From positions 62,001 to 126,000 of the forward strand of contig JAFWTY010000028.1 in assembly GCA_017518735.1 (NCBI GenBank): a stretch of DNA of 64,000 nt, in the 5' to 3' direction. Both the position numbers and the translations under genes were made by a program. Numbering within the stretch: the first letter of the stretch is position 1; every line of letters starts with the position of its first letter. This DNA comes from Lachnospiraceae bacterium. GTDB lineage: Bacteria; Bacillota; Clostridia; Lachnospirales; Lachnospiraceae. The notes below the pieces were generated by a model, which was given only the letters and a program-made list of their open reading frames with translations, was not told the DNA's origin and did not search any database. Of this stretch, positions 44,457 through 54,171 are shown one piece after another.

Positions 44457-46562
44457 CTCTCTTTCCTGTTGTTCAACCGACAGATTGGTTAAGCACTTCA
44501 GTCCTATCGCTATGGTTGATACGTTATGAAGGAGTGCTGTGGATGTGGGGCTTAGAATGCCCAGAAGGCCAAGCAGGATAAGCGATGAGTTAAAGCCCAC
44601 GATAACCCGGTAGTTCTTTTTCATCCTTTCCGTCAAGGCATTTGCAATCCGTCTCAGTTCAATCAGTTTGTCCAAATCCGAAGAGTGAATACAAATATCC
44701 GCAATTTCCCTGGCTATCGCTGCGCCCTCCACAATAGCTATTCCCGTATCGGCCTCCGATAAGGCACAGGCATCATTCATGCCGTCTCCGACCATAATCA
44801 CCGTATGCCCCTCTTCCTTCAGCTTTCTGATCTGTTCCGCTTTATCTTCCGGGAGGACCTCCGAACAGTAATCATCCAGTCCGATCCGGTCGGCAACGTA
44901 TGCTGCAGTCTTTTCACTGTCTCCGGTCATCATGACGATTTTGGCGAAACCGGCCTTTCGTAAAGCATCAACAGTTTGGGCGGCCCCTTCTTTTATCGGA
45001 TCTTCGATAAAAATGACCGCGACCACTTTACCGTCCAACGCCATATATAGACGGCTGTTGGAGGCATCGGCAATTTCCGTTCTCTTTTCAAAATCCTCCG
45101 GCAGTTCACATTTTTCATCTTCAAGAACAAAATGCCGGCTTCCGATCAACACTCTTTTATCGTCAATTTTGCTTACAATACCATGAGCGACAACGTATTC
45201 GACTTTGGAGTGCTTTTCTTCATGAACCAGGCCTCTTTGCTCTGCCTCTTCCACTATCGCATTTGCCACCGAATGCGGGAAATGTTCCTCAAGGCAGGCT
45301 GCAAGTCTTAACAGTTCATTCTCCTCTTCCTCTCCAAAGATTAACATCCCCTTATATTTCGGAATCGATTCGGTAAGCGTGCCTGTCTTATCAAAAACAA
45401 TCGTGTCTGCCTTGGCCAGATACTCGAGATATTTTCCGCCTTTAACAATTGCGCCTGTTTCCGACGCCTGTCTCATTGCCGAAAGAGTGGCAATCGGCAT
45501 GGAAAGCTTTAATGCGCAGCAAAAATCCACCATCAAGATGGATGTGGCTCTGGTCATGTTCCGGGTCAGCAGGTAGGTTAACAGTGCAGCTCCAAGTGAA
45601 TACGGCACAAGGCGATCCGCAAGAATTCTCGCCTTAATCTCGGTATCCGAACGCAATGATTCCGACTGCTCAATCATGGCTACAATACGATCGTATCGGC
45701 CGCTTCCGGCTGTATGCTTTACCTCAATCAGCAATTCTCCCTGCTCCAATACAGTGCCCGCATAAACATATCCGCCATCGCATCTGTGTACGGGAAGCGG
45801 TTCTCCGGTCATGGATGCCTGCTGTACCTCTCCTTCTCCTTCGATTACAACTCCGTCAAGCGGAATAGCGTTTCCGGCGCGAACGACCACTCTGTCTCCT
45901 TCTTTCACTTCGCCGATGGGAAGCAAAACCTCCCGGTCCGTTTCGTCTTTAACCCAAACCTTGTCCATGGTAACAGACATACTTCTTGCCAGGTTATCTA
46001 CTGACTTTTTGTGCGTCCATTCCTCGATAATGTCGCCTAATTTCAGGAGGAAAATCACATTATCTGCAGTATTGAAATCTCCTTGCAGAACGGAAGACCA
46101 TATACTCGTTGCATCCAAAACAGGAACCGTAAGACGCCCCCTCAAAAGCTCTTTCATTCCTTCGGCGGCGTACGGAAGTGCTTTAATCACACTTATTACT
46201 CTTCTAATGCCTGCCGGAAGGAACAGCCAGTTGAATACTTTTCCCGCAATATGATAGAACAATTTATCCTCATACTGTCTTTGTATCTCTCTCGCTGTTT
46301 TGGCACCGGCATCAGGCTTTGGTGCTTTGGCAAATACATCTTCCGTTTTCACGGCAGAAAGCATCCGAATAACATTCGATCTTTCTCCGGGCAGGAATTC
46401 CATGATGACATTTCCCGTTCTTTCGTCTACACGCACTCTTTGAATGAAGCCAAACTGTTTGATATATTCTTCCATTGCATCTGCCTGATGTCCCGTTATT
46501 TCCGGAATCAGCATATGCACACGAATCCGCAGACTCGTCTCATGCAGAATACGACATTTCAT
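44451..46562 (-). CDS. heavy-metal translocating P-type ATPase
   Basis: 703 residues. An N-terminal HMA-like module (RIRVHMLIPEI, lacking a CxxC) is followed by the P1B ATPase core: TGEPLPV in the actuator, DKTGTLTE phosphorylation site, HFPHSVANAIVEEA (the P1B HP motif), TGDSEKTA and VGDGMNDACALSEADTGIA. The metal-site TM motif reads DFCCALKLSMP rather than CPC, which argues against copper transport; Mn, Zn or Fe export is more likely, but this is not settled. DUF6110 is directly upstream, an association I recall from Clostridia. Confidence 0.88.
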   Translation of the reverse strand: MKCRILHETSLRIRVHMLIPEITGHQADAMEEYIKQFGFIQRVRVDERTGNVIMEFLPGERSNVIRMLSAVKTEDVFAKAPKPDAGAKTAREIQRQYEDKLFYHIAGKVFNWLFLPAGIRRVISVIKALPYAAEGMKELLRGRLTVPVLDATSIWSSVLQGDFNTADNVIFLLKLGDIIEEWTHKKSVDNLARSMSVTMDKVWVKDETDREVLLPIGEVKEGDRVVVRAGNAIPLDGVVIEGEGEVQQASMTGEPLPVHRCDGGYVYAGTVLEQGELLIEVKHTAGSGRYDRIVAMIEQSESLRSDTEIKARILADRLVPYSLGAALLTYLLTRNMTRATSILMVDFCCALKLSMPIATLSAMRQASETGAIVKGGKYLEYLAKADTIVFDKTGTLTESIPKYKGMLIFGEEEENELLRLAACLEEHFPHSVANAIVEEAEQRGLVHEEKHSKVEYVVAHGIVSKIDDKRVLIGSRHFVLEDEKCELPEDFEKRTEIADASNSRLYMALDGKVVAVIFIEDPIKEGAAQTVDALRKAGFAKIVMMTGDSEKTAAYVADRIGLDDYCSEVLPEDKAEQIRKLKEEGHTVIMVGDGMNDACALSEADTGIAIVEGAAIAREIADICIHSSDLDKLIELRRIANALTERMKKNYRVIVGFNSSLILLGLLGILSPTSTALLHNVSTIAIGLKCLTNLSVEQQEREL

Positions 46563-46603
46563 AATCAGACTCCCTGTCTTTTATCCGTAGTATTTTTAAT
46601 CCC

Positions 46604-46915
46604 TCAGTTCTCTTCTGTCTGAATCAGTTCCGTCTCTTCCGCCGCTTCGGCACAATCTCCCTCATTTGCATCGGGAATGATATCCTCCGGCTCATTCTGT
46701 TTACGACGTTCGTTAATCTCTTTCGCTTCGGCAAGGATGTCAGAGCATTCTTCTTTAACATTTGTTGCCGTTTTCATCACATAGTCTTTGCCTCTGAGCC
46801 CGGCAGCCACAACATGTGGATATACCTTTTTGGCATCCTTGCTCATCAGTATTCTCATTCCTACCGTACCGAGCAAAAAGCCCAATCCTACAAGTCCCAA
46901 TGATTTCCACTTCAT
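46604..46915 (-). CDS. DUF6110 family membrane protein
   Basis: 103 residues from ATG 46915, nine bases after AGGAGG; a TTG at 46921 is too close to the site. One N-terminal TM (WKSLGLVGLGFLLGTVGMRIL) precedes a helical, acidic cytoplasmic tail (TNVKEECSDILAEAKEINERR...) that is rich in Glu. DUF6110 proteins accompany metal P-type ATPases; a role as accessory or metal-binding subunit is inference. It ends 41 bp before the ATPase gene. Confidence 0.8.
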   Translation of the reverse strand: MKWKSLGLVGLGFLLGTVGMRILMSKDAKKVYPHVVAAGLRGKDYVMKTATNVKEECSDILAEAKEINERRKQNEPEDIIPDANEGDCAEAAEETELIQTEEN

Positions 46916-46948
46916 TTCCAAAAACCTCCTCTGCTTTATATGCCTTGA

Positions 46949-46972
46949 GCGAAGGGATTTACATCCCTCCGC
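46949..46972 (-). other. intercistronic hairpin between eno and the DUF6110 gene
   Basis: GCGGAGGGAT and ATCCCTTCGC (minus-strand reading) pair around GTAA, with one mismatch. No T run follows. It may act as a partial terminator or mRNA-stabilising hairpin that keeps enolase expression high relative to the ATPase genes. Confidence 0.45.
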
Positions 46973-47022
46973 CCTTATTAATATACCCTTTTACTTATTT
47001 ATGGCGATTATTGTTTTGCCGA

Positions 47023-48372
<1,350 letters not shown>

Positions 48373-48400
48373 TCAAGAGAAAAATCTCTCAAGCAGGAAG

Positions 48401-48440
48401 GAGTTAGTTATGATTTACTCGAGTTAGTTATAACATACTC
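48401..48440 (-). promoter_or_regulatory. tandem 20-bp operator-like repeats at the eno promoter
   Basis: GAGTTAGTTATGATTTACTC (48401-48420) and GAGTTAGTTATAACATACTC (48421-48440) abut and match at 17 of 20 positions. The second is itself a near-palindrome centred on GTTATAAC with GAGT/ACTC ends. It covers the -10 box of the eno promoter, and the first covers the predicted start site. The left part AGTTAG resembles the half-site of the GGTTAG-N6-CTAACC operators. Confidence 0.65.
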
Positions 48441-48456
48441 GATGTGTTTCTGTCAA
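48427..48456 (-). promoter_or_regulatory. eno promoter
   Basis: TTGACA (48451-48456) and TATAAC (48427-48432) on the minus strand with an 18-bp spacer. The predicted start lies near 48420, leaving about a 95-base leader. Confidence 0.7.
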
Positions 48457-48518
48457 TTTTATAACGGTAACTTTCTGAAATTATGCCGTATTTTTCCCAA
48501 ACTTCCACATGGCCGCTC

Positions 48519-48830
48519 CTATGACCCGTTAACCTTTTCCCTGCTGATCAACAGGCCGTCCTCGTTTCTCTCCAGCTCATATCGGTGCATAAGCGGATTA
48601 TCTTCGCTTACGATACAATAATCGCAATGGTCTGTAGTATAGCAGGTACCCTCTCTGATAAGTCCCGCATGGATTTTCCTGCCACCATAATCAGGCGCGA
48701 TTTTCTTAAAGCGCTTGTACTGCTTAATCGTTTTCTTCCAGACAGCATCTGTATCCGCACCGTATTCTTTTTCAATGAAAGCATGGAGTGTCTTTCTCGC
48801 ATGCCTTGAAACAAAGGGCTTTTCTTTCAT
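48519..48830 (-). CDS. small hypothetical protein
   Basis: 103 residues from ATG 48830 (AGAGG six bases upstream; an ATG at 48836 is too close). It is basic at the start, with helical EKEYGADTDAVWKKTIKQYKRF, then GGRKIHAGLIREGTCYTTDHCDYC, where a CxxC-like DHCDYC occurs. I do not recognise it. It lies between the FeoC-like gene and enolase and could be part of the metal-regulated run. Confidence 0.55.
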   Translation of the reverse strand: MKEKPFVSRHARKTLHAFIEKEYGADTDAVWKKTIKQYKRFKKIAPDYGGRKIHAGLIREGTCYTTDHCDYCIVSEDNPLMHRYELERNEDGLLISREKVNGS

Positions 48831-48952
48831 TTTCATCCTCTGTTCATCGCCTTTGACATTAAAATTGTATCGCCGGCCCTCCTATGTGTTCATTCTCAAC
48901 GTCAAAAATCGGGACGTGGAATTCCCGATTTTTGACTGAGTATGTCTAGACT

Positions 48953-49228
48953 TTATTGAAAGGGTTTAACGACTTCCCACATGGTGCCCATGTTTTTAAA
49001 ACCACCCTCAGGTGCGCAGCTTTTGCATTTACTGCCATCCTTGCAGCCGCCGCAGAAACTGCAGTCATGTTCTCCTGCTGCCCCGTATCCTGTACGCCTG
49101 ATGATTCCCATGTGTTCTAAGTATTCCAGATCGCGCTTCACCAGATCCGTTGAAGTACCCAGCTCATCGGCGAGCATCTCAACAGACCTGGATCTGCCGT
49201 CTTGAAGAAGATGGATTTTTTTTAGCAT
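48953..49228 (-). CDS. FeoC-like winged-helix protein with Cys-rich tail
   Basis: 91 residues. The N-terminal helix-turn-helix (VEMLADELGTSTDLVKRDLE, YLEHMGIIRRTGYG) matches FeoC-like regulators. A cysteine cluster follows (CSFCGGC then KCKSC: CX2CX2CX5CX2C), suited to an Fe-S cluster. FeoC accompanies the FeoAB ferrous iron transporter; no feoA or feoB is within the window. The gene sits behind three GGTTAG-N6-CTAACC operators together with the HMA protein gene. The end is unremarkable (FKNMGTMWEVVKPFQ). Confidence 0.75.
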   Translation of the reverse strand: MLKKIHLLQDGRSRSVEMLADELGTSTDLVKRDLEYLEHMGIIRRTGYGAAGEHDCSFCGGCKDGSKCKSCAPEGGFKNMGTMWEVVKPFQ

Positions 49229-49285
49229 AATCGTTTACCAAATCAACATACCGATCCCCTTAATACATTCCCTATTAAAAGCGAA

Positions 49286-49660
49286 TCATGATTTATCGAA
49301 TGACAACATGGTAAATCCCGAACTCGCTATAATCTGACCAGCTTCTTTCCTCTCAAGTTCTTTCTTTGACCGAAGCATTACTTCTTTGTTTTCAAGATTC
49401 ACCACTGCCCATAGTCCTTCTTTTTTGTGGAATGCATTTTCAAGTTTCCTTACGCACCCGCTACAGTGCATGCCATCCACTTTAATCCGATATACATACG
49501 GATAATGCTTTTTATCTTTATCCTTTACTTTTATCCTCGACGGATTCGGATCCCTGCTGCCGCAACATTCCGATCCATACCGGATTCTTTTTATCGTGCC
49601 GTATACGGCAAATCCTATAACAGCAAGCAGCAGGATTATCACAATTACGGTTCCCGGCAT
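49286..49660 (-). CDS. membrane-anchored HMA-domain protein, FeoB-associated Cys-rich type start
   Basis: 124 residues. An N-terminal TM (PGTVIVIILLLAVIGFAVYG) followed by KRIRYGSECCGS resembles FeoB-associated Cys-rich membrane proteins. It is fused here to a heavy-metal-associated domain (about 58-124) with the metal-binding loop VDGMHCSGCVRKLENAF (GMxCxxC) and NLENKEVMLRS. It probably captures or passes a metal ion at the cytoplasmic face. It is the first gene after the operator/promoter array at 49719-49806. Confidence 0.75.
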   Translation of the reverse strand: MPGTVIVIILLLAVIGFAVYGTIKRIRYGSECCGSRDPNPSRIKVKDKDKKHYPYVYRIKVDGMHCSGCVRKLENAFHKKEGLWAVVNLENKEVMLRSKKELERKEAGQIIASSGFTMLSFDKS

Positions 49661-49718
49661 TTTTTGTTTTCCCTCTTACTCACATTTTCCAATCGATATT
49701 TGAAAATAACCGCCCTAT

Positions 49719-49736
49719 GGTTAGCTTTGTCTAACC
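49719..49736 (-). promoter_or_regulatory. GGTTAG-N6-CTAACC operator 1
   Basis: GGTTAGCTTTGTCTAACC, a perfect six-base inverted repeat at about +35 to +52 of the promoter at 49778-49806. Confidence 0.75.
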
Positions 49737-49752
49737 ATCATTCAAAGAATTA

Positions 49753-49770
49753 GGTTAGCAATTACTAACC
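49753..49770 (-). promoter_or_regulatory. GGTTAG-N6-CTAACC operator 2
   Basis: GGTTAGCAATTACTAACC; the inner bases also pair partly (GGTTAG-CAATTA-CTAACC). It lies immediately at and downstream of the predicted transcription start. Confidence 0.78.
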
Positions 49771-49777
49771 AAAACCA

Positions 49778-49806
49778 AGTATAGTTAGCCATTGCTAACC
49801 TGTCAA
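49778..49806 (-). promoter_or_regulatory. promoter of the HMA/FeoC-like genes with operator 3 in its spacer
   Basis: On the minus strand TTGACA (49801-49806) and TATACT (49778-49783) are 17 bp apart. The spacer is itself an operator: AGTTAGCCATTGCTAACC (49783-49800, plus-strand reading). Bound repressor would exclude RNA polymerase directly. Confidence 0.82.
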
Positions 49807-49847
49807 GCGTATTTTTCACAAATTACCCATCGCTATAAACATTTTCC

Positions 49848-50261
49848 CTAATGTATCTTGCCTGGAATCATCATAGCACCCCCGGCAAGTACTGCAATCC
49901 CACCGATGCCAATTATAAACCAACCGAGCCATTTCGAATGTCCGCCCATCTCAGCAGGATTATCGGGATTGTAAAAGATTGTAACTGTCTGACCTGTACT
50001 CATGCCGGACTCCCATACATCGCTCGGGCCGGCGTATGTTTTGCCATCGACTTCATATTGTACATATGCAACATAGTTCGCACTTGTTCTTTGCTTACCC
50101 CAATTATGCGTAGAATTCGATATTTTCTCAATCTTAGTTATTTCAGCCTCAACAGGAACATATCCTGAGATTCTGATAAACTGAACCCAAATACCGAGGC
50201 CTGCAAATGCCAGACCAACGATGATAAAAAGTATTCCCATAACCGTATTTTTTGAATTCAT
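49848..50261 (-). CDS. DUF3592 domain-containing membrane protein
   Basis: 137 residues. Two TMs flank a beta domain: an N-terminal TM (TVMGILFIIVGLAFAGLGIWV), then YVPVEAEITKIEKIS, ANYVAYVQYEVDGKTYAG, TGQTVTIFYNPDNPAEM and a C-terminal TM. This is the DUF3592 layout, whose function is unknown. It ends 42 bp upstream of the metal-type promoter and is transcribed towards it. Confidence 0.82.
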   Translation of the reverse strand: MNSKNTVMGILFIIVGLAFAGLGIWVQFIRISGYVPVEAEITKIEKISNSTHNWGKQRTSANYVAYVQYEVDGKTYAGPSDVWESGMSTGQTVTIFYNPDNPAEMGGHSKWLGWFIIGIGGIAVLAGGAMMIPGKIH

Positions 50262-50728
50262 TTATATATCCTTCTCCCATCAAAATAAAGCATCATTAGT
50301 AAAGAAAATCAAAATTATCAAATATAACTACTATGCCTTAACTAATCCCATTCTATTTACCTAGCTTTTGTTAATAATTACATTATATCACTCTGTAATC
50401 TAAAAAAACCAAATACAAATCATTACTCTCTATTTCTCTCTACTATTAGTATTAGTCATAGTCTTTCTTTACCTTTCATCTGGATTGTTGATGAACTCAT
50501 TTTTATGATAAAATGAAAAAGGAATTCATTATTAGAGGTAGATGGTATAATTGAAAAACAGCTACTTCAAATAACGTGATTAGGTGTACATTTATTTTTT
50601 ATAAACCTAATGATATATTAAAAATGTTAGTCGAGGTGGACGGATTACCACCTTGCAAAAAGTAATAAATGAATATGAAAAAGAGGAAGGAGAAGTTCAA
50701 TGCTTGAGACATTGGAGGGATTATCATA
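50262..50728. other. 467-bp A/T-rich gap without a confident gene
   Basis: This stretch separates the DUF3592 gene from a lipoprotein gene and marks the start of the accessory region. It is strongly A/T-rich, with short broken frames. One plus-strand frame of about 40 codons (ITTLQKVINEYEKEEGEVQC, then LRHWRDYHNEK) runs into the lipoprotein start in another frame; it looks somewhat protein-like but has no clear start or ribosome site. I see no RNA gene or strong hairpin. It may be debris of an earlier gene. Confidence 0.4.
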
Positions 50729-51499
50729 ATGAGAAAGCAAATTGTCGGAATAACTGTTTGCATACTGTCGCTGTTTTTACTTTCCGGATGTAATTTGTTC
50801 TCGAATCATTCGGGTGTAAATAATACCCCTAATTATCCAACGGAGGCAGAAATGGATCAATTCGCCGAGGATACGGTCTGCGGGGAAAACATTGAAAGAG
50901 CGGACCCGGTGCTTTACAGATACAGATCATTGGACCGCGATTTGGAATTTGGCGTGGAATATAATCCCAATACGGCTTCGCTGGACGGATCCTTTGCCCA
51001 GACTGCGAGTGGCTATTTTTTAACCACGGATTATTCCCTTGCGGTTCATTATTTCTGGCAGAAAGAATATGAAAAGGCGGTTAATTCTCATATATTTTCT
51101 TATTGTTATTGTCATGGTTGTACGGGGGATAATCTGTACTATTCGGGAAGAGGGTTACAGGTCTATATGGACAAGGATGTGACCGAAGAGCAAATCGCCG
51201 AACTGGAAGAACTGTTAAGACAGCTTCGGGATATTTGCGTAAAGGAAATGGATTATCATACCTCGGAACCGGATTTCTATTATATGATTGATTTTAATCT
51301 CGTCGATCCGGATACACTTCTGATAACAAATTGTGAAACAGTAAAAATTTATGCAACCACCACGGATGAAGAATTAAGAGTTTCGGAATTTGAGGAACTA
51401 AGCTCCCAAGGCTATGAGGGCCCGCCGAAGAGAATTGAAAACGGAGATGCTTTCATCTGTATGTACGGAAGTGGAAGAAGCGTGGAATGGGATTTTTAG
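50729..51499 (+). CDS. lipoprotein of unknown function
   Basis: 256 residues, start after GGAGGG. The signal peptide MRKQIVGITVCILSLFLLSG ends in a clean lipobox LLSGC (lipid Cys 21). The mature region is acidic with several Cys (FSYCYCHGCTGDN near 125-137) and a helix EEQIAELEELLRQLRDICV. No family is recognised. It lies in the accessory stretch between the metal genes and the restriction-modification remnant. Confidence 0.72.
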   Translation: MRKQIVGITVCILSLFLLSGCNLFSNHSGVNNTPNYPTEAEMDQFAEDTVCGENIERADPVLYRYRSLDRDLEFGVEYNPNTASLDGSFAQTASGYFLTTDYSLAVHYFWQKEYEKAVNSHIFSYCYCHGCTGDNLYYSGRGLQVYMDKDVTEEQIAELEELLRQLRDICVKEMDYHTSEPDFYYMIDFNLVDPDTLLITNCETVKIYATTTDEELRVSEFEELSSQGYEGPPKRIENGDAFICMYGSGRSVEWDF

Positions 51500-51616
51500 T
51501 ATAATGAATTCAACGACCGTTGCCTGAACTGCAGGGAGAGAAGATTCCGCAATAAATAATTCCATTCTCCAAATCATTTATATTGAAAATATAATCCATT
51601 GAATCAAATGTTTCTT

Positions 51617-51694
51617 TTAAATTTCTTCTTGCTGATACCCACCCCGCACCATACTTTCTCTAAATTTATTTAACCACGTTTCAAAATCACGCAT
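51617..51694 (-). pseudogene. truncated start of a gene after the methyltransferase remnant, possibly a DpnII-like endonuclease
   Basis: ATG 51694 overlaps the methyltransferase stop (ATGCGTGA) and has AAGGAG upstream. The frame MRDFETWLNKFRESMVRGGY + QQEEI ends at TAA 51617. The start MRDFETWLNKFRES resembles what I remember of the opening of DpnII-type endonucleases, which follow the methyltransferase genes in that operon. A second frame through the same DNA stays open further (KYGAGWVSARRNLKETF...), so a frameshift or deletion scar is likely. Assignment rests mainly on position. Confidence 0.4.
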
Positions 51695-52117
51695 TATTGC
51701 ACTCCTTATTTAATCTTCTTATGCTTAAATCTATATATTCTTGGCAGTTATCAATACCTATATATTTTCTTCCATAACGTGTAGCTACTACACCCGTAGT
51801 AGAAGAACCACAGAACGGGTCTAAAATAACATCTCCTTCATAAGAGGATAGTTGAAATAGTGTACAGCTTTTTTGTTATTTTTCTTTGCCCAAAGAACCG
51901 TTTCTGTACTGTTTGTAAAACACCTACAAGCAAGATTCGGTGGTGGGTTTGTTTTTTGCCACGTAATATTATTAATGATTTTGTATCCTTCTTGTTCCAA
52001 AGCCATACCAACAGAATAAATATTATGGAATGTTCCACTAATCCATATCGTTCCGTTAAGCTTCAAAACTCTTTTACAAGCCTTTAACCATTTTCGGTTA
52101 AAGCGGAAACAACTCAA
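51687..52117 (-). pseudogene. DpnA-like DNA adenine methyltransferase, broken by 5' loss and an internal deletion
   Basis: The first frame (52117 to stop at 51821) gives FNRKWLKACKRVLKLNGTIW, ISGTFHNIYSVGMALEQEGY, TWQKTNPPPNL, STETVLWAKKN and HYFNYPLMKEMLF, a beta-class adenine methyltransferase of the DpnA kind. The DNA then continues in another frame as GDVILDPFCGSSTTGVVATR, GRKYIGID and the end at TGA 51687-51689. The roughly 40-60 residues normally between FNYxLMKE and EGDVILDPF are missing, and so is the N-terminal part with the catalytic DPPY motif. The enzyme cannot be active. Confidence 0.85.
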
Positions 52118-52264
52118 ACTCCTTAAAACCGCAGCTGAGATAAATTGCTTTTAAATAAGTCAAATTCTGTGTTAAAATGTAAGTGTAGTTAAAGGCCAAG
52201 AGAAACCAAAGAATCCTGTCAAGTAATCGGATTACAAACAGCAACACAAAAAGGAGTGTAAACT

Positions 52265-54166
52265 ATGCCGGTTATTAATTTAGAAAAATTAAACAAAATC
52301 AAGAAAGAACATCCTGAGCAGATGGCGGAAATTAATGCGTTCCTGCAGGATTTGGAAGGATTTGAAAATGATATTAAAGAGGAATATCCGTATATTCACG
52401 AGGAATTTTCGGAGTATAAAAATGCCTTTCAGGGGATTGTAAACTCGAACAGCAATGATTTACTTTCCGGTCTGTACCTTAGATATTTGAACGATTTTAA
52501 GGGTTTCATTGAGCGTGAACCGCAAGAAGGAATGCGTTCGAATTACGATATTTTCATGAAGTACATGGACACACCCGAGAAAATTCGTCGTTTTAAAAGT
52601 GTTTGCGGAATTCTTGAACTCGGTGTGGAGCTTCAACAAGAAGATATTCAGCTGGAAGACGATGACATTGTCAAAATGGAGGATCCGAAAGCCGACAAAG
52701 TAGAGGAACTTGGTAATGCCAAGCCGAAGAGACTTGCAAATGTCAAGCCGGAGGACACCTATGTAAAGCAGTCGCTGGAAGTTGCCATCAATTATATTGA
52801 GGATATTCGGGATAATCAGTTTAAAAATGCCGCGGAGGACTATTCATCCCAGGAAATAGACAAGCATATAGATAATGTTCTCCGTATTATGGCCGCGCGT
52901 CAGCTTGCCGATTCCGACAGAGGAAGCAGCGCAAAACTGAAAAAAGCCGTATTTACCGGGGACGAAGTGGAAATGCGGGTAGATGAAATGAAAAATGACC
53001 CGATGTTCAAACAGTTCCTTAATGATGTTAAGTTAGATCGGAATCTCTATAACAAGTTAATCAAGGCTGCATCTTCCAAATCCGGACATGGCGGTAAACT
53101 GGATGATATTTACAAGGAATATGTAAAGAACCTTCCTGCCAGAGATCTTCACAACACCAGAATAAACGAGCGGTATATGCCTACCGTAAAAGAACGTATA
53201 GAGATTCTTCAGAATAAAGCAAAAAACGAGAAAAACTTACCTGAAGAAGCGGCAGCGGAAATCGTTGTTCTTCGTAATCTGTCCAGGGCGGAAATCGGTA
53301 AGGCGAAGACTCTGGATAAAAAGATTCCCTGCTTCGAGAAGGACACGTTGTGCTATGAAAGCACAAAGTTATCACGTAATGATTATTTCAAGGATTCCTT
53401 CGGCAAAAACACCGTCGCGACCGGGTTGTTATTAAAAGGACACGGCGGAGACATGCTGCAGTTCTTAAGAGATCATTTTGACGAAGTAGTAGAAAACCAG
53501 AAGCGCATGGAAGCCGAGGCAATCGAGGATATGCAGGACCGTATATCGAATAATATGCTGGAACCCGGGGCAATAGAAGTACAACAGAAAGAATGGGAAG
53601 AAGACAAAGAGTTTACGAAATCCATTTTGGAGGAAAACCTGATTGGTTCGAATCTGGAGCGTCTTCAGGCGGAAGCCAAAACGCTTGCCAAAGATCTTAA
53701 AGCGGTAATTAAGAATGAGAAGGATTTAAAGGAACTGGATGCAGAGAATCCGGAAAGAAATAAACCGGGAAAAGTCAGTGCGCAATACACGGAAATGAAA
53801 AAGCAGCTGGTCGAACAGGGAAAACTTCTGATCGGCGAGTATCTGATTCTGATAGGCAAAGCATGGAATAGTAACCTCGACACTACGGATGTAAGTAAAT
53901 TTAAGCTGGAGGTTCCCGGAGAGGAACTGGATAAGCTTTATTCCCAGAAAGAGAATTACAATAAGGATTACACGAAATTTTTCGAAAAATTCGAAGCAGG
54001 GGATATAGCGGAATCGCTGAAAATGGTATCGGAATCGAAATTGCCTGAATTCCCGAGACTTTTGACTCAGAAAAAAGCACAGTTGGATTCCAAAGAGAAA
54101 AACATGGCACCGAAAAAAGCAGAAGGCCAGAAGAAGATGGAAGAACCGAAAAATCCCAAACTATAA
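52265..54166 (+). CDS. 633-residue coiled-coil-rich orphan protein
   Basis: Starts after AAAAAGGAGTGTAAACT. It has no signal peptide or TM; the composition is Lys/Glu/Asp-rich and largely helical throughout. Landmarks: INLEKLNKIKKEHPEQMAEI at the start, EDPKADKVEELGNAKPKRLA (near 140-160), QEIDKHIDNVLRIMAARQLA, KEWEEDKEFTKSILEENLIG, AKTLAKDLKAVIKNEKDLKE, and a Lys/Pro tail (KKAEGQKKMEEPKNPKL). Only two Cys are seen in mid-protein. I recognise no domain. It stands alone with its own terminator between a restriction-modification remnant and tRNA genes, a place typical of acquired genes. A structural or large-substrate cytoplasmic role cannot be excluded. Confidence 0.75.
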   Translation: MPVINLEKLNKIKKEHPEQMAEINAFLQDLEGFENDIKEEYPYIHEEFSEYKNAFQGIVNSNSNDLLSGLYLRYLNDFKGFIEREPQEGMRSNYDIFMKYMDTPEKIRRFKSVCGILELGVELQQEDIQLEDDDIVKMEDPKADKVEELGNAKPKRLANVKPEDTYVKQSLEVAINYIEDIRDNQFKNAAEDYSSQEIDKHIDNVLRIMAARQLADSDRGSSAKLKKAVFTGDEVEMRVDEMKNDPMFKQFLNDVKLDRNLYNKLIKAASSKSGHGGKLDDIYKEYVKNLPARDLHNTRINERYMPTVKERIEILQNKAKNEKNLPEEAAAEIVVLRNLSRAEIGKAKTLDKKIPCFEKDTLCYESTKLSRNDYFKDSFGKNTVATGLLLKGHGGDMLQFLRDHFDEVVENQKRMEAEAIEDMQDRISNNMLEPGAIEVQQKEWEEDKEFTKSILEENLIGSNLERLQAEAKTLAKDLKAVIKNEKDLKELDAENPERNKPGKVSAQYTEMKKQLVEQGKLLIGEYLILIGKAWNSNLDTTDVSKFKLEVPGEELDKLYSQKENYNKDYTKFFEKFEAGDIAESLKMVSESKLPEFPRLLTQKKAQLDSKEKNMAPKKAEGQKKMEEPKNPKL

Positions 54167-54171
54167 CTTAT

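Noticed and set aside
49848..50261. DUF3592 gene as part of the metal-regulated operon
   Set aside because: It is transcribed towards the operators and ends before the promoter; it lies upstream of the regulated start, not behind it.
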